Source: Thermodesulfovibrio sp.
Lineage (GTDB): Bacteria > Nitrospirota > Thermodesulfovibrionia > Thermodesulfovibrionales > Thermodesulfovibrionaceae
Assembly: GCA_025060075.1 (NCBI GenBank)
Contig: JANXCZ010000018.1
Coordinates: 1 to 41,898, forward strand
DNA: 41,898 nt
Reading direction: 5' to 3'
Position 1 is the stretch's first letter; each line of letters begins with the position of its first letter. A program made the position numbers and the translations under genes. Positions 33,499 to 41,722 of the stretch are shown here, piece by piece. The notes beneath the pieces are model-generated. The model did no database searches. It saw only the letters and a program-made list of their open reading frames with translations, and had not been told where the DNA came from.

Positions 33499-34089
33499 TT
33501 AAATAGTAGTTTTATCACTAAAAAATTTTTGCGCTGCCTTAAGAAAAATTATTCCAAGAGCACCATCTCCTACTACATCTGCAATAAGTCCTATTGGAAT
33601 TAAAATATCTATTGGAATCAAAATAATTGCAGAGTAACATAGTCCAATAACAATAGATGCATAAGAAAAAGGCCTAAGTAAACCAAAGAGATTATCAGAA
33701 AGCTGTAAAATCCTTATTCCAAATACAATAAAAACAATTCCCAATGGAATAAGTATACTTATGAGAAGAATACTAAATATTTTGTCGTTGGTACTTAATA
33801 ATGACAGAATATTTATGATAGAAAGAATTATATTGCCTCCTATCAACATTAAAATACAACTGTCAACATTGTGAAATTGGAATCGGAAGTTCAGAAGTTT
33901 TTTTAAGGATAGGTATATGTATATAAACAGTCCAACACTTATAAAAACCAATACTGCTTGAATAAACTTTGGCTCAAATTTATTTAGAGAATGCAAAAAT
34001 GTTATTGATTTGGCAATAGGAATTGTAAGAATTGCGCTTATGATAGAAAGCCATCCAGCAAATTTAATTTGTCCTTTCGTGATTGCCAT
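33499..34089 (-). CDS. integral membrane protein of unknown function
   Basis: A 196-residue very hydrophobic protein with about five to six membrane segments (GWLSIISAILTIPIA; AVLVFISVGLFIYIYL; LMLIGGNIILSIINIL; FSILLISILIPLGIVFIVFG; ASIVIGLCYSAIILIPI; LIPIGLIADVVGDGALGII). No transporter signature is recognised. It lies 24 bp after the small 34114 gene on the same strand, so they may form an operon. Confidence 0.6.
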   Translation of the reverse strand: MAITKGQIKFAGWLSIISAILTIPIAKSITFLHSLNKFEPKFIQAVLVFISVGLFIYIYLSLKKLLNFRFQFHNVDSCILMLIGGNIILSIINILSLLSTNDKIFSILLISILIPLGIVFIVFGIRILQLSDNLFGLLRPFSYASIVIGLCYSAIILIPIDILIPIGLIADVVGDGALGIIFLKAAQKFFSDKTTI

Positions 34090-34113
34090 TACGTTTTGAT
34101 GTGCTTTCTTTAA

Positions 34114-34326
34114 TTATCTCGACTCCTTAGATATCAAAAATTTTTTAACCGCAGAATTCCAAGCTATTTTCGTTACCATACAACTGTCAATGTAGCTAAT
34201 AGGCATAACTCCTGGATAATCTTTAATGATTTCATTGAATTTTTCTCTGATTTCTTGAAACTCCTCTTTTGAAAACTTAGATAATTTCTCTGAGCCTATG
34301 AAAGGAAAAAAGATTACTTTTTCCAT
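34114..34326 (-). CDS. hypothetical protein, 70 aa
   Basis: Small soluble protein (MEKVIFFPFIGSEKLSKFSK...), not recognised. It has a good Shine-Dalgarno sequence GGAGG ahead of the ATG and a TTGACA-type promoter upstream, both supporting expression. It includes a SYIDSCMVTKIAW segment with a single Cys. It is divergent from the TonB receptor operon and upstream of the membrane protein gene. Confidence 0.55.
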   Translation of the reverse strand: MEKVIFFPFIGSEKLSKFSKEEFQEIREKFNEIIKDYPGVMPISYIDSCMVTKIAWNSAVKKFLISKESR

Positions 34327-34358
34327 TTTTTACCTCCATTATTTTTTAATTCTAATAA

Positions 34359-34388
34359 AAAATAAAAGGTTTAAAAAGATTCTGTCAA
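34359..34388 (-). promoter_or_regulatory. promoter of the minus-strand 34114 gene
   Basis: On the minus strand TTGACA (34383-34388), 18 bp, TATTTT (34359-34364), followed by a GGAGG ribosome binding site before the ATG at 34326. It is divergent from the promoter at 34428; the 39 bp between the two -35 boxes could hold a shared operator. Confidence 0.5.
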
Positions 34389-34427
34389 ATGGTTTCACTT
34401 CAATATTCTTTAAACTAATAATTATAC

Positions 34428-34457
34428 TTGACATAAACTTTTGTTTTATGTTTTAAT
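34428..34457 (+). promoter_or_regulatory. promoter of the TonB receptor / ABC importer leader
   Basis: TTGACA (34428-34433), 18 bp, TTTAAT (34452-34457). The predicted start near 34464 coincides with the first base of the first leader hairpin, leaving a ~190 nt leader before the receptor ATG. Confidence 0.55.
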
Positions 34458-34463
34458 TTTTTA

Positions 34464-34522
34464 ACCCACGAAGGGTAGGTTAGGTCACGAAGGCCGTGGA
34501 ATAGTTATTCCACGGCTTTTTT
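34464..34522 (+). ncRNA. candidate cis-regulatory RNA: two ACGAA-capped hairpins plus terminator
   Basis: Two small hairpins with the same loop: ACCC-ACGAA-GGGT (34464-34476) and GGTC-ACGAA-GGCC (34483-34495), 6 nt apart. The 3' arm of the second shares bases 34493-34495 with the terminator stem, so they are mutually exclusive. CCACG in the first can also pair with CGTGG of the terminator's left arm. That is the layout of a transcription attenuator or riboswitch upstream of an uptake operon. It is not a cobalamin riboswitch that I can recognise. Tandem ACGA loops recall the guanidine-II (mini-ykkC) form, but the downstream genes do not fit. Confidence 0.5.
34493..34522 (+). terminator. rho-independent terminator in the receptor leader
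   Basis: A perfect 10-bp stem GCCGTGGAAT / ATTCCACGGC with loop AGTT (34493-34516), followed by six T. It sits 132 bp before the receptor ATG and downstream of the receptor's own promoter, so it must act conditionally. Confidence 0.85.
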
Positions 34523-34654
34523 ATGAATCAGACTCATGAAGAGTCTCAAACCTTCCTGAAGGAAGTTGAAGATTTATATATAGGGAGGTGAGAGACTATA
34601 TCATTTCTATGTTCTATTAAAAACTTATGAAATTTTTAATCAGAGGAGGAAAAC

Positions 34655-36664
34655 ATGCAGATACTTATATTTTTCATTTTAATAAGTTTGATATTTACTA
34701 ACTATGCCTACTCTGAGAATAAAAAGGAAGATTTTAAGTTTCCAGAAATTACCGTAACAGAGGCTAAGATTGAAGAAAAACCTCAAGAGCAGACTCATAA
34801 AATTGATGTTATTGATAAAAAGGAAATTGAAAATATAAATCTTCCAAATAGAAATCTATCAGAGTTGATAAGATATCTTCCTGGCAATTTTGTTAATCCC
34901 CTTTCTCGTAATGATGCAAATTGGGGTTCTTATGGAGGTTTAAGACCTAAGTATAATAGTTGGTTACTTGATGGACTTCCAATTGACTCCTTTGTTGATC
35001 CAATGAGTCTTGATTCTATATATCTTGATAGAATTGAGGTTCACAGAGGACCTGCGTCAGTCTTATATCCCAATTATATGACTATGGATTTTGCAGGTAA
35101 TTTGACTCCACTGGCAGGAATAACGAATTTAATAACAAAAGAAAAAATAGAAAAACCTTTTACAAATATCTCTCTTGGTTATGGAACATGGAATACAATA
35201 AATGCAAGGATTTATCATGAAGGAAATGCAGGACCATTTAATTTCTTTTTAGGTGCAAATTATGAGCAGTCAGATTATACAAACTACGGTACAAAACCTT
35301 CATGGTTAAATATGATAGATGATCCTGAATATAAAAAATTTAAAGGATACTTCAAAACTACATACTTTTTTACTCCTGAGACTAAAATTTCTCTATTTGC
35401 TCATCACACAAAGCATGATGGAGATACTGGGAGACCTCATAGAGGATATGATCATCAATATGATGTGATAAATTTGATCTTTACTTCGCCTCTTTCTAAG
35501 GATTTCATCTTAAATGCAAAGGCAGGATATAGATACTATCATCGCTCATGGGAAGAAGATAACTATCCTACTAGTCTAAGTCTAAGAGAAAAAGATGGAG
35601 TAAAACAAAATATTTATCCTATTGATATATCAGTCAATTATAAACATTTAGGCAAAAGCGTTCTAACAGCAGGTGTTGATGCTCAGTATTCAACCTATAA
35701 AACTTATGCTAATGTAGGAGGAAATACAACTATTGGAAACGATGTTAAGGCAAAAAGTTTTGGTGTCTATGCTCAAGAAAAATTAATATTTGATAAATGG
35801 GTCTTAAGAGCCGGATTAAGATACAGTTATACAAAGCACAACTACGATAAACTTGGTGGAGTTGAACCAGACATTTCCTCAAAATCATGGGATCAGCTAA
35901 TATGGACAGCTGGAGTAAGATATAACTTTACCGATACTTTCGGTATATTTGCCAATGCAGGTTCAAGTTATCTTGTTCCTTCTGCAAAATCAGTTGGTGG
36001 AACTCTTAAGGAGTCAGACAGAGGAGTCCCTAACAAGAATGGTCAGTTACCTAATCCGAATCTAAAGCCTGAGAAGGGTTATAGTTTTGATCTTGGTGCA
36101 GATCTATGGGCTTTGAGTAATCTATATTTTAGTCTAAGAGGATTTTATCATATAACAAAAGATACGATAGTGGAAAATGTTGTAAGCTTAACTCCGTCTC
36201 AGACTCAATCAGTCAATGCAGGTAAAGCCTATACTAAAGGAGTAGAATTTGAGGTTCAGCATTTTATCTCAAATAAAGCTAAGTGGTTTGCTAACTTTAC
36301 AATAACTGATACTGAAGTAAAAAATCCTATTGATGAAAACCACGATGGAAGCGACATACCTTTTGTTCCGAAATTCATAGCAAATGCTGGATTTACAGCC
36401 AATCTTCCATATGGATTCACAGTTTCTCCCTATTTACAATTTGTTGGCAAATACTACGATAGCACTGATAAGACTAATAGAAGAGATTTTGGAGATTATG
36501 TCACAGTAAATCTAAATATTAGGAAAGAGCTTTTTAGAACAGAAAAATACTATTCCACTCTAATTCTTGAATTAAACAATATTACTAATAAAAAATATGA
36601 AATGCCTTGGCAGTTCCAAGACCCTGGCTTTAATGCGATGTTAAGATGGGAGTTAAGTTTCTAA
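34655..36664 (+). CDS. TonB-dependent outer membrane receptor
   Basis: A 669-residue receptor. It has a signal peptide (MQILIFFILISLIFTNYAYS), a TonB box-like PEITVTEA, a plug domain (NLSELIRYLPGNFV; YNSWLLDGLPIDSF; LDRIEVHRGPASVLY) and a 22-strand-type beta-barrel ending in the outer-membrane signal ...MLRWELSF with terminal Phe. Shine-Dalgarno AGAGGAGG is strong. With the FecBCD-type importer behind it, it takes up a chelated metal, heme, cobalamin or siderophore; the ligand is not evident. TonB/ExbBD are not in the window. Expression is probably controlled by the leader attenuator. Confidence 0.93.
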   Translation: MQILIFFILISLIFTNYAYSENKKEDFKFPEITVTEAKIEEKPQEQTHKIDVIDKKEIENINLPNRNLSELIRYLPGNFVNPLSRNDANWGSYGGLRPKYNSWLLDGLPIDSFVDPMSLDSIYLDRIEVHRGPASVLYPNYMTMDFAGNLTPLAGITNLITKEKIEKPFTNISLGYGTWNTINARIYHEGNAGPFNFFLGANYEQSDYTNYGTKPSWLNMIDDPEYKKFKGYFKTTYFFTPETKISLFAHHTKHDGDTGRPHRGYDHQYDVINLIFTSPLSKDFILNAKAGYRYYHRSWEEDNYPTSLSLREKDGVKQNIYPIDISVNYKHLGKSVLTAGVDAQYSTYKTYANVGGNTTIGNDVKAKSFGVYAQEKLIFDKWVLRAGLRYSYTKHNYDKLGGVEPDISSKSWDQLIWTAGVRYNFTDTFGIFANAGSSYLVPSAKSVGGTLKESDRGVPNKNGQLPNPNLKPEKGYSFDLGADLWALSNLYFSLRGFYHITKDTIVENVVSLTPSQTQSVNAGKAYTKGVEFEVQHFISNKAKWFANFTITDTEVKNPIDENHDGSDIPFVPKFIANAGFTANLPYGFTVSPYLQFVGKYYDSTDKTNRRDFGDYVTVNLNIRKELFRTEKYYSTLILELNNITNKKYEMPWQFQDPGFNAMLRWELSF

Positions 36665-36670
36665 AGAATA

Positions 36671-36699
36671 AAGGGAGCAGAGATCTCTGCTCCCTTTTG
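36671..36699 (+). terminator. palindromic intercistronic terminator between receptor and ABC genes
   Basis: A perfect 26-bp palindrome (36671-36696; arms AAGGGAGCAGAGA / TCTCTGCTCCCTT) followed by T's, starting 7 bp after the receptor stop codon. It likely lowers transcription into the importer genes. Confidence 0.8.
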
Positions 36700-37698
36700 A
36701 TAAAATTAATCCAAACTATTTTAATTTTTATAATATTATTTTCTTTTTATATAGATATTGCTAATGCTCAAATCGTAGTTAAGGATTTTAGAGGGAAAAT
36801 CATACATTTAGACAAACCGGTAGAGAGAGTTGTATGTTTAATTGAAAGTGCTCTAACAGGAATATATATGTTAAAGCAGGGTCATAAAGTTGTTGGAATT
36901 CCTACGAATGTTTACACTGAAGGCTTCTATTACAGTGATACCTTCAAGTACTATGCTCTTTTAGATGAAAGAATAAGAGAGAAAAAAATACCTGCCGTAG
37001 GTAATTGGGAGTTCGTAAATGTTGAAAAGGTCTTATCTCTTAAACCAGACTTGATAATAATCTGGGCAAATCAAAGAGATACAATTGAAATATTAGAGAG
37101 ATTAGGAATTCCTGTTTATGGAGTATTTATAACAAAAATTGATGATATCCTAAAGGAGATTAGAGATTTTGGAATACTTTTTAATGCTAAAAAAAGAGCA
37201 GAAGAATTAATCAGATACATAAAAGAGGAAATTAGAAAAATTGAGGAAATAGCAAAAAAAATTAAGTCAAAAAAGAGGATTTATTTTAGCTGGGCACAAC
37301 ATAGTTTTCTTCAGACCTCGTGTGGAGGAAGTATAGTTGATGAAATCATAAATACTATTGGAGCAATAAATGTTTGCGGTAACATTAAAGCTGAATCACA
37401 AAATTTAACTATGGAGAAATTAATTTTATTAAATCCAGATATTATTATAATGTGGTATAGTAAGACCCTTAAGTCAGAAAATATCAAGAAAAATAAACAA
37501 TATAAGATAATTAATGCTATTAAGAATAAGGCTGTTTATCAATTTGATGATACTTTTTTCTTTGATCTTTGGACGCTGAAGTTTTTGTACTCAATGAAAT
37601 TTATAGCAAAGGTGAGTTATCCAGAGTATTACAAATTTGAATTAGCAAAAGAAAAACAAAGAATTATGCGTCTTCTGTATGATAAAGATTTAATATAA
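36697..37698 (+). CDS. ABC importer periplasmic substrate-binding protein (BtuF/FecB type)
   Basis: Periplasmic binding protein of the cobalamin/Fe3+-siderophore class: ERVVCLIESALTGIYML, VGNWEFVNVEKVLSLKPDLI, and the long central helix (AEELIRYIKEEIRKIEEI) linking two lobes, then ENLTM-like and KLILLNPDIII. A signal peptide (hydrophobic ILIFIILFSFYID, cleavage after ANA) is present without a lipobox. The frame is open from an ATG at 36646 inside the receptor, but that would translate the terminator palindrome. I chose TTG 36697, which begins exactly before the signal peptide; the true start is uncertain. It delivers the receptor's ligand to the permease. Confidence 0.85.
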   Translation: MIKLIQTILIFIILFSFYIDIANAQIVVKDFRGKIIHLDKPVERVVCLIESALTGIYMLKQGHKVVGIPTNVYTEGFYYSDTFKYYALLDERIREKKIPAVGNWEFVNVEKVLSLKPDLIIIWANQRDTIEILERLGIPVYGVFITKIDDILKEIRDFGILFNAKKRAEELIRYIKEEIRKIEEIAKKIKSKKRIYFSWAQHSFLQTSCGGSIVDEIINTIGAINVCGNIKAESQNLTMEKLILLNPDIIIMWYSKTLKSENIKKNKQYKIINAIKNKAVYQFDDTFFFDLWTLKFLYSMKFIAKVSYPEYYKFELAKEKQRIMRLLYDKDLI

Positions 37699-37728
37699 AC
37701 GAATGCCTCTATGAATTCAAATTTTGTT

Positions 37729-37734
37729 TATAAT
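37729..37734 (+). promoter_or_regulatory. -10 element before the FecCD permease gene
   Basis: TATAAT (37729-37734) ends 8 nt before the ATG at 37743, with no Shine-Dalgarno sequence and no clear -35. It could give an internal leaderless transcript for the permease and ATPase. Confidence 0.4.
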
Positions 37735-37742
37735 AAATTTTA

Positions 37743-38750
37743 ATGATTGTAAAAAAGTTTAAACTTTTTTTTATACTAATCTCTCCATTTGTTATTGCAT
37801 GGATTGCTCTTTTTTTAGGTACATACGAAGTTACTCCTCTTATGATAATTAAGATTTTACTAAATGAGATTTTCCATGTTTTTGATATAGGAGATATTTC
37901 TGAAAAATCTATAATTATTGATATAAGACTACCAAGAGTTATTCTTGCTGGAATTGTTGGAGCAGCTCTTTCTTGTGCTGGAGTTACACTTCAGGGAATA
38001 TTCCGTAATCCTCTTGTTGATCCATTTATACTTGGCATATCGGCTGGAGCTGCCTTTGGATGTGCTGTAACATTGGGATTTTTAACTTTTCTTCCTATAC
38101 AGTTAATGGCTTTTGTTTTTGCTATACTTTCAGTGATGATTGCCTATGGAGTTGCTAAAACTCAAGGAGAAGTCTCTCGCCTCTCCTTAATCCTCTCTGG
38201 AGTCATAGTTTCAGCTTTTTTTACTGCAATGGTATCAATAATTAAGTTTTTGGTTGATCCTCATAGACTTCAAAGTATTGTTTACTGGCTTATGGGAAGT
38301 TTTAGTCTTGCTGACTGGAAGGCAGTAAAAATAGCGGTGGCTGGAGTTTTAGTTGGAGTGCTTCCGATCTTTCTTATGCGATGGAGACTAAATGTAATGA
38401 GCATGGGAGAAGAGGAGGCAAAAGTTTTAGGAGTAAATATAAGAAAAGAGAAGTTTCTTTTCATAGGATTTTCAACTTTTGCTGTAGCAGTATCTACATC
38501 TTTGTGCGGAATTATCGGCTGGGTAGGACTTATGGCTCCTCATCTTGTAAGAATGCTTGTAGGACCTGACCATAAAACTCTTGTACCACTTAGCATTTCA
38601 GCAGGTGCAGCATTTATGATTTTAGCAGATACTATTTCAAGAACTCTTACAAGCTTTGACATTCCAGTTGGAATTGTAACTGCAATTATTGGTGCACCCT
38701 TTTTTATATATCTTATGAAACGTAGCGGTAAAGAGGCATGGAGTAAATAA
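37743..38750 (+). CDS. FecCD/BtuC-family ABC importer permease
   Basis: A 335-residue membrane permease with about ten helices. Family motifs: IRLPRVILAGIVGAALSCAG, VTLQGIFRNPLVDPFILGIS, the cytoplasmic coupling segment LGVNIRKEK and GWVGLMAPHLVRMLVGPDH. It exchanges the chelate between binding protein and cytoplasm. The stop codon overlaps the ATPase start by 1 bp (TAATG). Confidence 0.94.
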   Translation: MIVKKFKLFFILISPFVIAWIALFLGTYEVTPLMIIKILLNEIFHVFDIGDISEKSIIIDIRLPRVILAGIVGAALSCAGVTLQGIFRNPLVDPFILGISAGAAFGCAVTLGFLTFLPIQLMAFVFAILSVMIAYGVAKTQGEVSRLSLILSGVIVSAFFTAMVSIIKFLVDPHRLQSIVYWLMGSFSLADWKAVKIAVAGVLVGVLPIFLMRWRLNVMSMGEEEAKVLGVNIRKEKFLFIGFSTFAVAVSTSLCGIIGWVGLMAPHLVRMLVGPDHKTLVPLSISAGAAFMILADTISRTLTSFDIPVGIVTAIIGAPFFIYLMKRSGKEAWSK

Positions 38751-39520
38751 TGCTTACTGTCAGGAATATATATTTTAAGCATAAGGGTAAAGCCGAAGAT
38801 ACACTTAAAGGTATAGGTTTTAATGCCAAAAGAGGAAGTATAACCACAATTCTTGGTCCAAATGGCTCTGGAAAAACAACTCTATTTAAATGTATTTCAG
38901 GAGTATGGAAGTATTACAAAGGTGAGATTTATTTTGATGAAAAGGCTATTGACAAACTTTCATTTAGAAAAAGAGCGAGGATTTTCTCAGTAGTTCCACA
39001 GGAACATGAGCCTCCTTTTCCTTACTCAGTTTTTGATGTAGTATTAATGGGAAGAGCAAGCTATGTTAGAATCTTTTCTACACCAACCGAGAGGGATTAT
39101 GAAATTGCACAGGAGGCAATTAAAACACTGGGAATTGAGCATTTAAAAGAAACACCCTATACCAAAATAAGCGGAGGAGAGCGTCAATTAACACTTATTG
39201 CAAGAGCATTGGCGCAGGATGCACCAGTTATGCTTCTTGATGAACCAACAACTCATCTTGATTTTCGTAATCAGATAAAAGTGCTAAAAAAAATAAAAGA
39301 GATTGCAAAAGAAAAAGCATTGGTGGTTGTTATGACTCTTCATGACCCTAATCTTGCTGGACTTTTCTCAGATAAAATAGTTGTAATAAACTCCGGAAGA
39401 AAGATCGCAGAGGGCTTACCAGATGAGACTATTACCGAAGATTTGATTAGAAGAATTTACGATACTGAAGTAAAAAGAATAAATATCAATGGACAAAACA
39501 TAATTTATCCAGTCCTTTAA
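38750..39520 (+). CDS. ABC importer ATP-binding protein (BtuD/FhuC type)
   Basis: A 256-residue ABC ATPase. Walker A GPNGSGKTT, Q-loop VVPQEHEPPFPYSV, signature ISGGERQLTLIARALAQ, Walker B VMLLDEPTTHLD and switch TLHDPN are all intact. It powers the adjoining FecCD permease. It is the last gene of the uptake operon; no clear terminator follows in the 97 bp before the next gene. Confidence 0.95.
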   Translation: MLTVRNIYFKHKGKAEDTLKGIGFNAKRGSITTILGPNGSGKTTLFKCISGVWKYYKGEIYFDEKAIDKLSFRKRARIFSVVPQEHEPPFPYSVFDVVLMGRASYVRIFSTPTERDYEIAQEAIKTLGIEHLKETPYTKISGGERQLTLIARALAQDAPVMLLDEPTTHLDFRNQIKVLKKIKEIAKEKALVVVMTLHDPNLAGLFSDKIVVINSGRKIAEGLPDETITEDLIRRIYDTEVKRININGQNIIYPVL

Positions 39521-39602
39521 AAATTATCCTTACCTCTCTCCCTATAGCTTCTTTTTTTACACTATGTTGAGACTCAAAGAATTTAGTTAAAATAAAATAA
39601 AA

Positions 39603-39611
39603 TGATATAAT
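39603..39611 (+). promoter_or_regulatory. extended -10 promoter (TGaTATAAT) of the second deacetylase-like gene
   Basis: TG-A-TATAAT ends 6 nt before the ATG at 39618, the same arrangement as before cysM; no Shine-Dalgarno sequence, so a leaderless transcript is likely. Confidence 0.5.
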
Positions 39612-39617
39612 TGAAAA

Positions 39618-40727
39618 ATGATTAAAATACTCTTTTCAGAAAAGATTAAAGAGTATGATTTTGGAGTAGGACATCCCTTTAGAGGAAGTCGTTACAATAT
39701 ATTTTTTGATTTTTTAAAGAATAAGTTAAAACAAAGTATTGATTACGAAATTCTTGAAGCAGAGCCAGCCTCAGAAGAAGATTTACTTTTAATATGTTCG
39801 GAAAAATATATAAATTATGTAAAAAATTTTTATGAATTAGCCTATAGGGGAGAAATAAATTATATTGTAGCTCTTATAGGTAATTTTCTCAGTGTTGACA
39901 ACATTCCGGGAGAAAAGCCAGGAAATATTGAGATGGCTGCAAGATTTATTATTGGACAGATGAAAAAAGCATGCGATTTAGTTCAACAGGACAAACTCAA
40001 AAAGGTTATATCTATTGGTGGAGGGCTTCATCATGCAAAGCCATCTTATGGGGAAGGTTTCTGTGTTTACAATGATATAGCCTTCGGAGCTAAGTATTTG
40101 ATAGAGAAATATTCACTGAGAAAAATCTTAATTCTTGATACAGATGCTCATGGTGGAAATGGTACGATGGAGTATTTTTATGATGACCCAAGAGTTTTAT
40201 TTATAGATATACATCAGGATCCAAAAACAATCTATCCTGGAACAGGCTTTACATGGCAGATAGGAGAAGGGGAGGGAAGAGGTTTTACAGTTAACTGTCC
40301 TCTTAAGCCTGGTGCTTGCTGGGATTCTTATGAGTATATTTTTGAAAATATAGTTTTTCCTCTTGCTGAAGAGTACAAGCCAGAAATAATTATAAGATAT
40401 GGAGGATCAGACCCTTACTGGAACGATGCATTAACTTGTCTTGGACTTACAATTGCTGACTTTAAAAAAATAGGATATTATACAAAAGAATTAGCTAATC
40501 TTTGTGATGGTAAAGTTATAGATGCTATTGCCTCTGGATACAATGAGAAAGCAGTAGGTCCTGGCTGGCTTTCATTAATATGTGGATTGTATGGAATAGA
40601 AGTTGAAATAGAAGAACCAGAACCAGTTTCAAATAGAGTTAAAGATGATCCTGCATACGAATCAACAAAGATGATGGTAAAGGAACTCAAAGAATACCTT
40701 AAAAACTATTGGACTTGTATGAGATAG
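39618..40727 (+). CDS. histone deacetylase / acetoin-utilization (AcuC) family hydrolase
   Basis: A 369-residue enzyme of the deacetylase superfamily. Catalytic and zinc residues: GGGLHHAKPSYGEGFCVYND (His pair), LDTDAHGGNG (zinc Asp and His) and RYGGSDPYWND (third Asp region). Length matches AcuC-like proteins, longer than the 248-residue paralogue at 11964. Compared with classical HDACs the Tyr-containing GGY end is replaced by IASGYN. Substrate unknown; acetyl-CoA synthetase deacetylation (AcuC role) is one possibility. Confidence 0.85.
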   Translation: MIKILFSEKIKEYDFGVGHPFRGSRYNIFFDFLKNKLKQSIDYEILEAEPASEEDLLLICSEKYINYVKNFYELAYRGEINYIVALIGNFLSVDNIPGEKPGNIEMAARFIIGQMKKACDLVQQDKLKKVISIGGGLHHAKPSYGEGFCVYNDIAFGAKYLIEKYSLRKILILDTDAHGGNGTMEYFYDDPRVLFIDIHQDPKTIYPGTGFTWQIGEGEGRGFTVNCPLKPGACWDSYEYIFENIVFPLAEEYKPEIIIRYGGSDPYWNDALTCLGLTIADFKKIGYYTKELANLCDGKVIDAIASGYNEKAVGPGWLSLICGLYGIEVEIEEPEPVSNRVKDDPAYESTKMMVKELKEYLKNYWTCMR

Positions 40728-40791
40728 TTTTATTTATTTCAAATACTTTTTATATTTTCTACTAAAACCTGCCAATTTTAAAGGAAAAGAG

Positions 40792-41688
40792 ATGAATCTA
40801 ATGATAAATTACTCTACATTAGCTACACTTTTTATCTTAAGCTTTATTCCATCCTTATGCATAGCTGATATAATTGTTGGAGGTGAGATAACATATACTG
40901 TTCAAAAAAATGATACACTTCAACTTATCGGAGCAAAATTTGGAGTTGACTGGAAAGTTATAGCGAAGGAAAATGATATTGATGTAAAGAAACACCTTCA
41001 GGTTGGTCAATCACTAAGAGTGAATACAAGAAGGATTGTTCCAAAAGTAATTAATAACGGAATAATTATAAACATTCCAGACAGAACACTTTACTTTTTT
41101 AAGGATGGACAACTTAAGAGTATTTATCCTGTTGGGCTTGGTATGCCTTCTTGGAGAGGGATAACAATATGGAGAACACCTGTTGGTAAGTTTAAAATTA
41201 TTGGGAAACGAAAAAATCCTACTTGGAATGTTCCTGAATCTATGCAATGGAAAATGCAGTTGGAGGGTAAACCTGTTCAAAAGATAGTTCTGCCAGGTCC
41301 TGACAATCCACTTGGAAGATATGCGATTGATACAACAATTGCAAGTGTTGTTATTCATGAAACCATCTGGCCAACTACAGTGTACCAATTTAAAAGCCAC
41401 GGCTGTGTCAGAATGTTACCTGAACATATTGAGAAATTTTTTTATGAAGTTGAAATAAACACTTCTGGAGAGATAATATACGAACCTGTTAAATTAGGAA
41501 TTTCAGACAATAGAATATTTCTTGAAATACATAGAGATATTTATGGGAAAATTAAAGATCTTAGAAAAAAGTTGAAACATCTCATAGAACAACGCGGTGT
41601 TTCAGATAAAGTTGACTGGCATAAAATTGAAAAACTTATTAGGGAAAAATCAGGTATTGCAGAGGATATTACTCTACAGAATTATTAA
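40792..41688 (+). CDS. LysM-containing L,D-transpeptidase (YkuD)
   Basis: A 298-residue exported peptidoglycan cross-linking enzyme. After a signal sequence (ATLFILSFIPSLCIADI) comes a LysM domain (TYTVQKNDTLQLIGAKFGVD to LQVGQSLRV, about residues 33-78) and a YkuD domain (INIPDRTLYFFKDGQLKSIY to the catalytic site). The site is H189 in VVIHE and SHGCVRM (H203, C205, R207), all intact. A ~70-residue helical tail follows. Shine-Dalgarno AAGGA is present. Confidence 0.93.
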   Translation: MNLMINYSTLATLFILSFIPSLCIADIIVGGEITYTVQKNDTLQLIGAKFGVDWKVIAKENDIDVKKHLQVGQSLRVNTRRIVPKVINNGIIINIPDRTLYFFKDGQLKSIYPVGLGMPSWRGITIWRTPVGKFKIIGKRKNPTWNVPESMQWKMQLEGKPVQKIVLPGPDNPLGRYAIDTTIASVVIHETIWPTTVYQFKSHGCVRMLPEHIEKFFYEVEINTSGEIIYEPVKLGISDNRIFLEIHRDIYGKIKDLRKKLKHLIEQRGVSDKVDWHKIEKLIREKSGIAEDITLQNY

Positions 41689-41722
41689 ATGTGAAAATGG
41701 TAGATTATTTAAAAAGTAAGAT

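Noticed and set aside
34464-34522. Cobalamin riboswitch upstream of the TonB receptor
   Set aside because: No B12-box-like conserved core is seen and the ~60 nt structured region is far too small for that class.
34523-34591. 22-codon frame after the leader terminator as a gene
   Set aside because: No ribosome binding site; it may be chance. It is kept only as part of the leader observation.
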